NCBI GenBank assembly: GCA_016710165.1
Contig: JADJLJ010000001.1
Span: 682,001-746,000 of the forward strand
Reading direction: 5' to 3'
DNA length: 64,000 nucleotides
Source of the DNA: Chitinophagaceae bacterium
GTDB taxonomy: Bacteria; Bacteroidota; Bacteroidia; Chitinophagales; Chitinophagaceae
In this document: positions 19,549 to 30,999 of the stretch, in pieces
How the letters are laid out: each line of letters opens with the position of its first letter
Numbering within the stretch: position 1 is the stretch's first letter
Translations under genes and position numbers: made by a program
The notes under the pieces: model-generated
What the model saw: the letters and a program-made list of their open reading frames with translations, nothing else
What the model was told of the DNA's origin: nothing
The model's database searches: none

Positions 19549-20295
19549 TCATTTATCCAGGGCCATCTTGCCAAAGAATAACCGTACTGCTTCAAGCATC
19601 TTTTCATTCAGCCTGAATTTTACAAAGTCTGTATAGTAGGACCGCAGGTCAAATGCAGTATATGGATTCCGGCTTATCACTTCATCTAGATGTTCAAAGC
19701 CAAAAGCATTTGCCGCAGCAAACGCTTCGGTAAAAGAAGGAGGGAATTTCTTATTGCTTATCCAGGCGGCAAAAACAAAGGGCAGTCCAGTCATTTCCTT
19801 CCAGGCCGAACCCAGGTCATAGATATATTTTGATCGCTGCCGTTGCACCAGTGCCCGGTCGCCGATCACCAAACCGGCCGTGGTGCAGGCAATATCATTC
19901 TCATAATTACTGGTTGCAGGAATTAACTGCGGGGAGATCTTCCAGTGTTCCCTCAACAATATTCTCAGCAGCGCAGCCGAGGTACGGCTCTGGTAATCCA
20001 GTAGGACCGTTTTGATTTCCCCGAGCGGTACTTCGCTGAACAGGCATACACTGGCCACTTCCCCGTCGCATGCGATGCCGTAATCAGAAATGATATGGTG
20101 TTCCTTTAGCAGGGGTATTACCGCCACCGGTACCAGCCCGATGTCGATCTGGTCGCTTAGCAGTTTCGAGGCAATATTGGCAGGATAATCAATACTGAGG
20201 TCAACCTGGTCCTTCATTATTCCCTGTTCAAAGCCATAGATCAGCGGTTTGGTATTCAGGTAACTCACCGCCCCCACCCTTATCTTCTGTGTCAA
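19549..20295 (-). CDS. mqnA: Chorismate dehydratase of the futalosine menaquinone pathway
   Basis: The 248-residue protein has the MqnA hallmark RVGAVSYLNTKPLIYG at its N-terminus, and also DIGLVPVAVIP, LLDYQSRTSAALLRIL and GLVIGDRAL of the periplasmic-binding-protein-like fold. MqnA turns chorismate into 3-enolpyruvylbenzoate, the first step of futalosine-dependent menaquinone synthesis in the cytoplasm. The start is TTG 20295 (MTQKIRVG). It is transcribed away from purB with a very short shared upstream region. No other mqn gene is in the window. Confidence 0.93.
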   Translation of the reverse strand: MTQKIRVGAVSYLNTKPLIYGFEQGIMKDQVDLSIDYPANIASKLLSDQIDIGLVPVAVIPLLKEHHIISDYGIACDGEVASVCLFSEVPLGEIKTVLLDYQSRTSAALLRILLREHWKISPQLIPATSNYENDIACTTAGLVIGDRALVQRQRSKYIYDLGSAWKEMTGLPFVFAAWISNKKFPPSFTEAFAAANAFGFEHLDEVISRNPYTAFDLRSYYTDFVKFRLNEKMLEAVRLFFGKMALDK

Positions 20296-20301
20296 TTAAC
20301 G

Positions 20302-20320
20302 TATTTTTGCGGCAAATGTA
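20302..20320. promoter_or_regulatory. Overlapping opposed -7 elements of purB and mqnA
   Basis: TATTTTTG (20302-20309, plus strand) faces purB and TACATTTG (20320-20313, minus strand) faces mqnA, only three bases apart, and the two form an imperfect inverted repeat. Each would start transcription inside the other element. Neither has a perfect TTG at the -33 distance, so support is from the -7 boxes and position only. Confidence 0.5.
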
Positions 20321-20330
20321 CAGCAACATC

Positions 20331-21664
20331 ATGGATTTAAACCAACTAACTGCCATATCCCCCATCGACGGACGCTACCGCAAACAAGTACAACAGCTGG
20401 ATGAATATTTCAGTGAATATGCACTCATGAAATACCGGGTGATCGTGGAAGTGGAATATTTTTTATTCCTGGCAGAAAAAAGTTTTTTAAACTTGACGCC
20501 AAAACAAAACAGCATTTGCATAAGGCCGTAGAGGAATTTTCATTAGCCGATGCGGAAGAAATTAAAAAAACAGAAAGCATCACCAACCACGACGTAAAAG
20601 CCGTTGAATATTTCATCAAAAAAGTACTTGATAACTGCGATGCCGGGCATTTGAAAGAATGGGTGCATTTTGGCCTCACTTCGCAGGACATCAATAATAC
20701 GGCCATCCCATTACTCTGGAAGAACAGCATAGAACTGGAATACCTGCCGGCTGTTATCAACCTGCAGCATGCCATCGGCAATATGGCCCTTGCCTGGAAA
20801 GACATACCCATGCTGGCCCGTACGCATGGCCAGCCCGCCAGTCCTACGAGGCTGGGAAAGGAAATGATGGTGTTTGTGGAAAGGCTGGAAAACCAGATCC
20901 AGTTATTCAGCTATATACCGTTTACCGCAAAATTCGGTGGTGCCACGGGCAACTTCAATGCACATCATGTGGCTTATCCCAGATACAACTGGGTAAGATT
21001 CGCCAATGAGTTTACGGAAGAAAGACTCGGGTTACAACGCCAGCAATACACCACCCAGATCGAACACTACGATACACTGGCTGCCCATTTTGATGCCATC
21101 AAACGCATCAATAACATCATCCTTGATCTCTGCCGGGATATCTGGACCTATATCAGCATGGATTATTTCAAACAGAAAACAAAAAAAGGTGAGATCGGAA
21201 GCAGCGCCATGCCACATAAGGTTAACCCGATCGATTTTGAAAATGCAGAAGGCAACCTGGGTATTGCAAATGCCTTGCTCGAACACCTTGCCGGAAAACT
21301 TCCTGTTTCCAGGCTGCAAAGGGATCTTACCGATTCCACTGTTCTAAGAAATATCGGCGTACCCATTGCGCATACCCTGCTGGCAATCCGTTCAACCGAA
21401 AAAGGGATCGGCAAACTGGTATTGAATGAACCAAAACTTAAGGCCGACCTGGAGAATAACTGGGCAGTGGTTGCCGAAGCCATACAAACGATCTTACGCA
21501 GGGAGAATTACCCCCAACCCTATGAGGCATTGAAAGAACTCACCCGGGGTAAAAATGCGATCGATAAAAATGCCATTCACCGGTTCATCAGCAGCCTGAA
21601 GGTCTCAGCTGCAGTAAAAAAGGAATTAAAGGCAATTACTCCGTACAATTATACAGGAATATGA
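20331..21664 (+). CDS. purB: Adenylosuccinate lyase (single-base frameshift)
   Basis: Starting at ATG 20331 (MDLNQLTAISPIDGRYRKQV), the protein is a full-length PurB, which splits SAICAR and adenylosuccinate in purine synthesis. HFGLTSQDINNTA, ARTHGQPASPTRLGKEM and the mobile-loop signature GSSAMPHKVNPIDFENAEG are present. The frame breaks after LAEKSF: one more T in the run 20483-20488 would give SFFKLDAKTKQHLHKAVEEF and continue to 21664. Because purB is normally needed for purine prototrophy, an error in the sequence is more likely than a true mutation. Confidence 0.93.
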
Positions 21665-21713
21665 AATTCCCTGTGTATTTTTAAAGGGGATTTCATACCC
21701 GGTCTGCCCTTTT

Positions 21714-24700
21714 ATGAAAAAATGTCTACTTTTTGTCTTTTTATTCCTGGCTGTTCGCGAGTCCTCAATAGCTCAAACGGATACTGCGTTTTGGTTTGCG
21801 GCTCCCAATGTTGATATTGCCAATTATCCCGCCAATGGCCCATATGACCGGCCGATCTATTTGAGATTGACCTCATTTACCACATCAGCCAATGTAACGG
21901 TATCCCGGCAAATACTGCATTTACACCTGTTAATTTAACCATACCAGCTAACTCAACTTCAACGATTGATCTAACCCCCTGGATTGACCTGATTGAAAAT
22001 TTCGAATCCGGCATTATTAATAATAAGGGGATTTATATCCAGTCTACAGCTGATATAACTGCTTATTACGAGGTCAATAGTATCACATGCAAATGCAATC
22101 CGGAACTTTTTTCTTTAAAAGGGAAAAATGCGATCGGAAATGAATTTTATATCCCATCCCAGGTAACCTGGAGTATAGATACAATAAGATTTCCGGATGC
22201 AAGAGCCGCTTTCGAAATTGTGGCAACTCAAAACAATACTATAATTACCATTACTCCCACTAAACCTTTAATAGGAAGGCCTGCTAATGTTCCATTTACA
22301 ATAACACTAAACAGGGGACAAACTTATTCCTGCCAGGCTTTATACCGCAATGGGCCCAGTTTATTGAATGGCAGTAAAATTGTTTCGGATAAACCCATCG
22401 GGGTGACTACAAAGGAAGATCTTTTATTTTCCGATGGTCCATGTGCTGACTTAGCCGGGGATCAGATCGTACCAACAGCCATTTTCGGTAATGAATATGC
22501 TGTGGTAAGAGGCGATCTCACGTTACGCGATAAGGCGGTGATAACAGCCCGCCAAAATAATACCAACATTTATTTAAACGGAAGTGCTACGATAGCCGCT
22601 ACTATCAATGCCGGGCAATCATATGAGATAGATATAACCGCCCTGACGTCTTTATACATTACTACCAATAATCCAGTTAGTGTTTTTCATTATACCGGCA
22701 ACGGCTGTGAAGTGGGTGCAGCTGTTATTCCAAAATTAAATTGTACGGGTTCTTCATCCGTTTCGATAGTGAGAAGCAATATTGGAAATGCAATAGTGTT
22801 GTTAGTTACCAACAACGGGAATCAGGGTAATTTTTTAGTCGTACCGGAATTATAACGCACCGATTTTTCACCTTTGGCCGGTACGGGTGGCAATTATGTA
22901 TATTCTAAAAAGAACCTCACCGGGCCAATGGCTTTAAATGCCGCCACCACTTTCAGTAATACCAGTGGAAAATTTCAATTGGGTTTTATCAATGGAGATC
23001 CGGGTGGTTACATGTACGGTTATTTTTCTGACTTCAAAAAAAGTAATGTTACAAATTCACAGCTGGAAATATGCCGGTTCGACTCTGCGCAGTTAAATGC
23101 AACCGGCGGGATTACTTACCAATGGACCCCGGTAACCGGTTTAAGTAACCCGAATATCAGTAATCCCAAAGCATCGCCGGCTGTGACAACAGATTACAAA
23201 GTTGTTATTACAGATATTGATGGTTGCGTAGATTCGGCCTTTGTAAAAGTGATTGTGAATGCCTGTACATTGACATGTAACAACTGGCTCTACACCCAGT
23301 CTTAATTCAAATGCCCGGGTGGTGACCGGAATTTCAGGCAACACTACCAGGAAGTTAACTTTAACAGAACTGCCCCGGTTAACCCGGTTGGAGGTTATGG
23401 CTTTCTGGTTTCAAAACACACGGGTCCTGCAAATGTGAATTATGCCATGTGGCCAGAAGGATGTACGATCACTACAACCAACGGCCAGTATTTTGCCCAG
23501 GAAAACTGTTCTTTTCAATTAAATAAGACCTATCATGTTGCCATGGTATACGATGGTATCTCTCTTAAGTATTACCGGAACGGGTTTTTACACAGCCAGA
23601 CCCCTGCAACCGGAAATCTGATCCTTAATGATCTGATCACTACTATCGGACAAAATGTTCCGGAGGGCGCTCCAACTATTTTCCCGTTTATTGGCAATAT
23701 CAATGAGGTACGTATCTGGAATGTGGCACGCTCCCAGGTCCAGATCCAGGCATACATGAATACTTCATTACCCGGTCCGGCAACACAAACTGGGCTTCAG
23801 GGTTATTATATTTTTGATAACTTACTGAACAAGCAGGGCAATCCTACATATAATGCAGTACTGAATGGTGCAGCAACGATAAATGCAACAAATCCAGATT
23901 GCAGCTTTACTGCTGATTCCTGTTCTGTTGGAGTCAATATCAGTACCATCATCAACACCTACACCCCCATCCTGGCATTCAACCCCTGCGATAACAAATT
24001 TACCGTAGAGGATGCATCCACCTTCAATGCGGGCGATACCGTTCTGATGATCCAGATGAAGGGCGCTGTTATTGATTCCACCAACACGGCTGCATTCGGG
24101 ACCATCACGGATTATAAAAATGCGGGCAACTATGAATTTAATTATGTAAAAAGCAAGGCGGGAAATATTATTGAACTGGAGAACAAACTCACCCGGCAGT
24201 ATGATATCCCGGCCGGGAAAGTGCAGTTGATCAGGGTCCCATACTACAGCAGCGTCAACGTCACCGATACCCTTACCTGTTTACCATGGGATGGAAACAA
24301 AGGTGGTGTATTGGTGCTGAATGTGAGGGATACCATAAATCTCAATGCAGATATCAATGTAAGCGGCAAAGGCTTTAAAGGTGGGGTCGGGTATAACCCC
24401 GGCAATGCAACCCTTACCTGTTTTCAGAACAACTATTTCTATCCTTCCAATACCCTATTGGCGGCACAAAAAGGAGAAAGTATTTCAACCATATCGCCGA
24501 ATATAAGTTGCGGAAAAGGAACACTGGCAGCCGGCGGAGGCGGTGGTGCCGGCCATAATAGTGGCGGCGGTGGCGGCGGCAATGCAGGTATTGGCGGTTT
24601 GGGAGGATACCAGCTGGAACCCTGCGGCAGTTCCCCCTTCGACAACAGGGGCATTGGCGGCCGGCAATTGGTTTATAATACAGCAACCAATAAAATATTC

Positions 24701-26905
24701 ATGGGCAGCGGTGGTGGTGCAGGGCATGCAGACAATCCCGGGAATATTCCCCCTTCAGGAGGAAGCGGAGCCGGTATCATCATAATAAATGCCGACAAGA
24801 TCCGGTCGAATTCAAAAAAGATAACTGCCAACGGAAATACCGGGCTGGCATGCACCATTCCCACCTCTCCCGATTGTCACGATGGTATGGGTGGCGGTGG
24901 CGCCGGCGGAACCGTATTACTTAACATCAATCAATATATTGACAATTCAATCGTTGAGAATAAAGGAGGGAAAGGTGCTGACATGACCGGGTCAGTTTCT
25001 ACCGGCGGCAGGATCGGTGCAGGCGGCGGCGGTGGAGGCGGACTTGCTTTCTTAAAAAGTGCTGCGGTGCCTGCAAACCTGGGCATTGTAAATACCGGGG
25101 GACCAAACGGTGTATTGACAACTGATGGGAATAGTGCATGGGGAGCATCAGCCGGTACAGCCGGAATGAATTTATTCAACCTGGTACTGCCGGTTGATAA
25201 TATTCCTTTCACACCAAATATCGACTCAGTCCGGATCAAAGACAGTCTCTTAAATTGCAATGGTTTTGATTTTAAAGGACTGGCTTATGTAAATACCAAT
25301 CCCATCAACACCTGGCAATGGTATTTTGGAGATGGTGGTACCGCCAATACCCAAAATACATCCCATGCCTATACTGCTGCAGGCACCTATACAGTTAAAC
25401 TGGTGGTAACAGATATCAATGGCTGTATGGACAGCGTGACAAAAGATGTGACTGCATTGCCCGGTATTGTAGCCGATGCAGGGCCCGATACTTCCTTCTG
25501 CTCCAACGGAACGGTTACGCATGTATTACAGGGATCGGGTGCAGGAACCTACAGCTGGACCCCTGCTGCTTACCTGAATAACCCTACCCTGCAGAACCCT
25601 ACAGCTACCATAAGCGCCAGCACTGTGTTTTACCTCACCGTTACCGGTCCCAGTGCATGTAACTCAACAGACTCCGTTATCCTCTCTGTGAACCCGGTAC
25701 CCATTGTACAAACCCTTGGTGATACCTTGATTTGTCAAAGCGATGTTTTAGTGCTTACCACTACGGGAGCAGGAACCTATCACTGGACACCCGGAACTTC
25801 TGTCAGTGATTCCAGCATTGCAAGCCCGGTATTCGTTGACAATGTCCCACAGACCCTGATCGTGACCGGCACTACTGCTGCCGGTTGTTTTGCCCGGGAT
25901 ACCGTTACCGTCAATTTAAAACCATCTCCTGCTGTACAGACGATAGCGGATACAACTTTTTGCGATACAAATCCTTCAATAACCTTGTTTACAACAGGCG
26001 CCCAAACTTATTTGTGGACACCCACCCTTTTCTTAAGTGACCCGACTATTGCAAATCCCGTTTTCACCGGAAACCAGAGCCAAACCTATTATGTTACCGG
26101 CACCGGTGCAAACGGATGTAAAGCCACCGATACGGTGAATCTCATATTGGCACCACCGTCATTGTTCCTGGCACCGCCGGATAAATATATGTGCCAGAAC
26201 GGTTCTGTACAGCTGGACGGATACAACGGAACTTCTGTTGATTACCTGTGGAGCCCGGCCACCTGGCTTTCAAACCCAACCATCATTAACCCCGTTGCCA
26301 ATCCACCCGTTTCAACCATTTACTCCGTTACGATATCAAGCAGGGTTTGTAATTACGACAGTACATTTACTGTGCTGGTCAACATCGTTCCAAAACCAAT
26401 TATCAACGCCGGCAAACTGAATGATATTGATTGTGCAAACCGGGCTGCACAGCTATTTGCGTCAGGGGGAGATCTATATATATGGACCCCTTCAACCGGC
26501 CTTAACAATACCAGCATCCCAAACCCTGTGGCTACTATAACGAGCACCCAAAAATATTATGTCAGTGTTACCAACTCTACCGGTTGCAATAATATTGATT
26601 CGGTAACGGTGCTGGTGAACCGGCTGGCAAGCCTGGCCCGTTATATGCCCAATGCTTTTACACCCAATGGCGATGGATTGAATGACTGCTACGGATTGAA
26701 GAACTGGATGTATATAAAGAAACTGGAATTCCGCATATTTAACCGGTATGGCGAACAGGTCTTTGCCACATCCGACCTGGGCAAATGCTGGGACGGCAGG
26801 TATAAAGGAAAGACAGCCGGCCAGGGCTCGTATGTTTATTATATAAAAGCCGAAACAAACTGCGGCACCGAGGAACAAAAAGGTAATTTCCTGCTGATAC
26901 GGTAG
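21714..26905 (+). CDS. Very large T9SS-sorted surface protein (IgGFc-binding-like, LamG, PKD), frame broken in several places
   Basis: The pieces read as one protein of roughly 1,700 residues. A signal peptide begins at 21714 (MKKCLLFVFLFLAV). An IgGFc-binding-like region follows up to about 23000 (ATQNNTIITITPT, SVFHYTGNGCEVGAAVIPKL), then a LamG lectin fold (LNKTYHVAMVYDGISLKYYRNG, NEVRIWNVAR), a Gly-rich region, a PKD domain and Ig-like repeats. It ends in a gliding motility-associated C-terminal domain (YMPNAFTPNGDGLNDCYG, FRIFNRYGEQVF), the type IX secretion signal. Breaks: a shift near 21908, an in-frame TAA at 22853, and a stop at 23303 with two shifts up to about 23370. The part from 23435 to 26905 is uninterrupted. 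Confidence 0.8.
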
Positions 26906-26986
26906 CGCCGGATAGACCGTACAGGTAATAACAATTACTTAAACAGAACTTGCTTATTTTTATAAAAATTCCCGGTTGATGTATTT

Positions 26987-28102
26987 ATGCGATTGATCCC
27001 ATGCCTTCTTTTATTCCTTTCCGGTATTTGCAATGCCCAGGTAGATATCAAAACCGGTTTACAGGCTTACTATCCCTTTAACGGCAATGCCAATGATGCC
27101 AGCGGGAATAATAATCACCCCATCTTCAATAATGCCGGCATAACCAGCGACCGGTTCGGGAATCCCAACAGTGCTTACCATTTTGATGGCGTTTACCAGT
27201 ACATGCGGATAAGGAATAGTCCATCATTGAACTTCGGTAACCAGATCACCCTTTCGGTTTGGGTGAGGCCCACCGGCTTTTATTATGATATCTGCCATGC
27301 CAGCCAGGTGATCAGCAAAGGAGGCGGTAATTACAATCCCGGTAATTATGCCCTGCGTTTTGATGATGCCTTGTTCTCCAACGGAACCGGTTGCAGCGGA
27401 ACAGCCTGCGACTCGCTGCACCAGAATTTCCGGGGCACGGGCACCATCCTCACTCCCTACAATGATTTTATCAAAAAAGGCCAGTGGTATTCCGTCATCT
27501 ATACCAATGATGGTAAGACCGCAAAGCTTTACGTGGATTGTGAACAGAAGTATTCGGTGGTATTTCCGGAAACCTTTACCAATAATGAGGATCTTTTCAT
27601 TGGCAAATCCGATGACGATCTTTTTCCCTTCTGGCTCAATGGCGATGTGGATGATATCCGTATCTATGACCGGGCGCTTGCGATTGAAGAAATAACTGCC
27701 TTATGCAGGGAAAGCCCTGAGATAAATAAGCCCGAACCACTCAAGGAAGTAAAATTAGAGAAGCGCAATAATGATGTTCTCCGGGAAATTACCGTAGACA
27801 ATGATTCCATCATGGTAACCCTGTATGATAATGGCGAAATTGACGGCGACAGCGTAACCCTTATCTACAACAATAAAGTGATCACCAGCCACCAGCGGCT
27901 TACCGGCAAACCCCTCACCTATATGCTTAAAGTAAACCCGGGCAATAGCAGCAATGAACTGGTAATGTATGCAGAGAACCTGGGCAGCATTCCGCCCAAC
28001 ACCGCATTGATGATCATCCAGGACGGGAATAAACGGTATGAACTGAACGTGAGCAGCACCAGGAATACCAACGGGGTGATATCGTTCAAATTGAGAGAAT
28101 GA
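26987..28102 (+). CDS. Secreted LamG/concanavalin A-like domain protein
   Basis: The 371-residue protein has a signal peptide (about 1-17, LFLSGICNAQ) and then a LamG-type lectin domain (about 20-240). This shows GLQAYYPFNGNANDASGNNNH, FDGVYQYMRI, ITLSVWVRPTGF, GKTAKLYVD and DVDDIRIYDRAL. The C-terminal part (about 265-371) is a small beta-rich domain with DNDSIMVTLYDNGEIDGD, often found in Chitinophagaceae surface proteins. No T9SS C-terminal domain is seen. It follows the giant surface protein on the same strand and may share an envelope role; the ligand is unknown. Confidence 0.78.
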   Translation: MRLIPCLLLFLSGICNAQVDIKTGLQAYYPFNGNANDASGNNNHPIFNNAGITSDRFGNPNSAYHFDGVYQYMRIRNSPSLNFGNQITLSVWVRPTGFYYDICHASQVISKGGGNYNPGNYALRFDDALFSNGTGCSGTACDSLHQNFRGTGTILTPYNDFIKKGQWYSVIYTNDGKTAKLYVDCEQKYSVVFPETFTNNEDLFIGKSDDDLFPFWLNGDVDDIRIYDRALAIEEITALCRESPEINKPEPLKEVKLEKRNNDVLREITVDNDSIMVTLYDNGEIDGDSVTLIYNNKVITSHQRLTGKPLTYMLKVNPGNSSNELVMYAENLGSIPPNTALMIIQDGNKRYELNVSSTRNTNGVISFKLRE

Positions 28103-28108
28103 TGGAGG

Positions 28109-28247
28109 ATGCAAGATGCTGGATACCGGATACCGGATACTGGATAGTTGGCAGTAACAACTCCTTCAACCCTTCAACCCTTCAACCCTTCAACCCTTCA
28201 ACCCTTAAACCCTGCAACGACATAAACCCTTCAACGACTTAAACCCC
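28109..28247. repeat. Heptamer (GATACCG-like) and octamer (CCTTCAAC) arrays between convergent genes
   Basis: Two short arrays lie back to back. At 28113-28150 degenerate 7-mers GATGCTG/GATACCG/GATACTG follow one another. From 28163 five exact CCTTCAAC octamers are followed by variants such as CCTTAAAC and CCTGCAAC. They sit between the ends of the LamG gene and prfC. Related units occur in reverse orientation at 33479-33516 and 58950-59050. Confidence 0.85.
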
Positions 28248-28253
28248 GCTACC

Positions 28254-29840
28254 CTACTTATGTATCTCACTCGTAAAATGAAATTCAATATCTGGGTTGT
28301 TCTGTATCTCGGTATTTAAGAACCATTCGCTTTGCGCCAGGTAAACCAGGTGGCCGTCTTTATCCTCGGCAATATTGGCCTGTTTGTACCGAATGAAATC
28401 ATCCAGTTTCTTAGGGTCTTTACTTACCAGCCAGCAGGCTTTGTAAAAGGGCAGGTTGTTCATCTGAACAGACGCCCCATACTCCTGCAAAAGGCGGTAT
28501 TGGATCACTTCAAACTGTAGCTCTCCCACACAACCAATGATCTTCTTATTTCCTCCAAACTGTGTGAACAACTGTGCCACTCCCTCATCAGTTAGCTGCA
28601 ACAATCCCTTCTCCAACTGCTTGGTTTTCATCGGATCTTTATTCACTACCTCTTTAAATATTTCAGGTGAGAAACTGGGTATGCCGGTGAAGTAAAAATC
28701 CTCTCCCTCGGTGAGGGTATCGCCTATTTTAAAGTTGCCGGTGTCAAATAAACCCACCACATCTCCCGGGTAAGCTTCTTCGATCACATCCTTCTGCCGG
28801 GCCAGGAAACTATATGGGTTACTGAACCGAAGGTCCTTGTCATTCCGTACGTGGTGGTAATATTTATTGCGTTCAAATTTCCCGCTGCACACCCGCAGAA
28901 AGGCGATCCGGTCCCGGTGCTTGGGATCCAGGTTGGCATGTATCTTGAAAACGAACCCGCTGAATTTATCTTCCCCCGGTTTAATATCCCGGGTAGTGGT
29001 ATGCCTTGGCCGGGGGGTGGGCGCAATGCGGATGAACGTATCCAGCATTTCTTTCACACCAAAATTATTAACGGCACTTCCGAAAAATACAGGGGCCGTT
29101 TTTCCACCCAGGTAATCGGCTTCAGCCAGTTCTCCATAAACACCATCAATAAGTTCCACATCTTCCCGCAATGTAGCGGCATCCTTCCCTCCTATTTTTG
29201 CATCCAGCAGGCCGTCATTAAGATCTGTGATCTCCACTACATCTTCGTCATTTGCCCTGGTTCCTGCGGTAAATAATACCAGGCTCTTTTTGTTCAGGTC
29301 ATATACCCCTTTGAAATCCTTGCCGCTGTTGATGGGTATGGTCATCGGGTGCAACTGTATCTTTAACTCGTTTTCAATTTCTTCCAGCAGGTCAAAACGG
29401 TTCTTGCCATCCCGGTCCATTTTATTGATGAACACGATCACCGGGGTATTGCGCATGGCGATCACTTCCATCAACCGCCTTGTCTGAGCTTCCACCCCGT
29501 TCACACTGTCTATCACCAGTACCACACTGTCAACCGCCGTCAGCGTGCGGTATGTATCCTCGGCAAAGTCCTTGTGCCCGGGTGTATCCAGCAGGTTTAT
29601 CAGGTATCCCTGGTATTCAAAGGTCATTACGCTGGTTGCCACGCTGATGCCACGCTGCCGCTCGATCTCCATGAAATCGCTGGTGGCATGCTTTTTTATC
29701 TTATTACTTTTTACCGCACCCGCAGTTTGTATGGCGCCCCCAAAAAGAAGGAATTTCTCTGTAAGGGTCGTTTTACCGGCATCGGGGTGAGAGATGATGG
29801 CAAAGGTTTTACGCTTATTTATTTCGCTGATGTACTTCAT
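28254..29840 (-). CDS. prfC: Peptide chain release factor 3
   Basis: The 528-residue translational GTPase RF3 starts at ATG 29840 and has full family length. The G motifs are clear: SHPDAGKTTLTEK (P-loop), the switch region RQRGISVATSVM, DTPGHKDF and NKMD. EEAYPGDVVGLFD and VGELQFEVIQYRL are from the later domains. RF3 recycles RF1 and RF2 from the ribosome after peptide release. It is divergent from the transglutaminase-like gene and has its own candidate promoter. Confidence 0.96.
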   Translation of the reverse strand: MKYISEINKRKTFAIISHPDAGKTTLTEKFLLFGGAIQTAGAVKSNKIKKHATSDFMEIERQRGISVATSVMTFEYQGYLINLLDTPGHKDFAEDTYRTLTAVDSVVLVIDSVNGVEAQTRRLMEVIAMRNTPVIVFINKMDRDGKNRFDLLEEIENELKIQLHPMTIPINSGKDFKGVYDLNKKSLVLFTAGTRANDEDVVEITDLNDGLLDAKIGGKDAATLREDVELIDGVYGELAEADYLGGKTAPVFFGSAVNNFGVKEMLDTFIRIAPTPRPRHTTTRDIKPGEDKFSGFVFKIHANLDPKHRDRIAFLRVCSGKFERNKYYHHVRNDKDLRFSNPYSFLARQKDVIEEAYPGDVVGLFDTGNFKIGDTLTEGEDFYFTGIPSFSPEIFKEVVNKDPMKTKQLEKGLLQLTDEGVAQLFTQFGGNKKIIGCVGELQFEVIQYRLLQEYGASVQMNNLPFYKACWLVSKDPKKLDDFIRYKQANIAEDKDGHLVYLAQSEWFLNTEIQNNPDIEFHFTSEIHK

Positions 29841-29948
29841 AAGACCTTACTCCTGCCCTATCCGGGGAGGAGGATGTTTGTGTTTGATTAAATTAAATTT
29901 CGTTGATTATGGAATTCCCCACGATTATAGCCTGTTGTTTTTGAGGCG

Positions 29949-29956
29949 CAAAGGTA
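29949..29956 (-). promoter_or_regulatory. Putative -7 element of prfC
   Basis: On the minus strand TACCTTTG matches TAnnTTTG and would give a 5' untranslated region of about 105 bases. A matching TTG at the -33 position was not found. Confidence 0.4.
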
Positions 29957-29998
29957 AGGGATGATGGATAATGCCTGTTATAAATAGAGATATTATCC

Positions 29999-30006
29999 TA
30001 TATTTG
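29999..30006 (+). promoter_or_regulatory. Putative -7 element for the transglutaminase-like gene
   Basis: TATATTTG matches the -7 consensus and lies 49 bases before ATG 30056. The -33 element is not evident. Confidence 0.4.
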
Positions 30007-30055
30007 CCACAACATTATCCCTGTTGAAATCGTTTTGAAACATTACCCTTTTATT

Positions 30056-30931
30056 ATGAAGAATCTTTTTGCAAAACTGCTTCTGGTACTTACCTGTATA
30101 TTTTTTGTTTTCTTCCTGCTGGAATTCATGCCCCTAAAGGGCAAACAATACAAAACAGGACTGAATGAGTCCTTTGATCCTGCCCTGATGCAGCTTGATA
30201 GTAAACAGAAAATTACCCGTTACTGCGACAGCATCCTTTCTGACCGGCAATCTGCAATACCGGGCCTGGACAAAGATTCGCTGTTCACAGATATCGCATC
30301 ACTCACGATCCGGAACAGATTTTACCATGATAATGCTGAATATGGGATCGGAAACAATTTTGTTGCCCTGTTCCTGCAACCCTTTTTCCGGGATAAAGAG
30401 GTCACGCCCATTGTAGACGTGGACGATCTCCTTAAACTGCCGGCAGCAATCTGCGGTCAACAATCCAGGGTTCTGGCATCCGTACTCAGAAACCATAACA
30501 TCCCCGTCAGGAAGGTATTGTTCGACCATCCCTCTTTTGGCGGGCATTATGCCCTGGAGGTATTTTACGGAGGAAGATGGCATTTTTTCGATGTGGATAA
30601 AGAACCTGAGCTGGAATGGCTGCAGCAGGCCGATCGTCCCTCCGTGACCACGCTACAATCCCATCCCGAATACCTGGCAAAAATGTATAAGAAAGACGAT
30701 CCCAAAGTGATGGCCGATCTTTTCTCAACAGCAATAACGGAGAACTTTGAAAAGGTAGAAGGCCGTAACCTGCTTCTCTTTCAACGGGTGACAAAATTCC
30801 TTTCCTATACGCTATGGGCTGTTTTTTTACTGGTTTATTTCCTGGTTGAGCATCCTGCCAGGATAAAGACGGTAAATGTAATCCGGAAACTGTATCCATA
30901 CAGGTGGAAATTTGCAACAGTCCGTGCATAA
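30056..30931 (+). CDS. Membrane-anchored transglutaminase-like (papain-fold) protein
   Basis: From ATG 30056 (MKNLFAKLLLVLTCIFF) the protein has about 291 residues, an N-terminal membrane anchor or signal, and a C-terminal hydrophobic helix (FLSYTLWAVFLLVYFLV). The middle has a transglutaminase-core triad: Cys in AAICGQQSRVLASVLR, His in GGHYALEVFYGG and Asp in WHFFDVDKEP. Such proteins act as cysteine peptidases or amide-processing enzymes outside the cytoplasm. It precedes an ABC permease gene whose start is 69 bases downstream. The substrate is unknown. A TTG at 30035 is an alternative start. Confidence 0.7.
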   Translation: MKNLFAKLLLVLTCIFFVFFLLEFMPLKGKQYKTGLNESFDPALMQLDSKQKITRYCDSILSDRQSAIPGLDKDSLFTDIASLTIRNRFYHDNAEYGIGNNFVALFLQPFFRDKEVTPIVDVDDLLKLPAAICGQQSRVLASVLRNHNIPVRKVLFDHPSFGGHYALEVFYGGRWHFFDVDKEPELEWLQQADRPSVTTLQSHPEYLAKMYKKDDPKVMADLFSTAITENFEKVEGRNLLLFQRVTKFLSYTLWAVFLLVYFLVEHPARIKTVNVIRKLYPYRWKFATVRA

Positions 30932-30999
30932 ACAATTATTGGTTTCCGCCTGTGTATTTTGGTTTTACCAACCAATTTGCTTTCCGTAATTTTGATGAG

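Noticed and set aside
24414..25260. Proline-rich minus-strand frames opposite the Gly-rich part of the giant surface protein
   Set aside because: Their composition is the reverse complement of Gly codons in a clear plus-strand gene.
28163..28247. CRISPR-like array
   Set aside because: Units are only 8 bp and there are no spacers of equal length between repeats; no cas genes are in the window.
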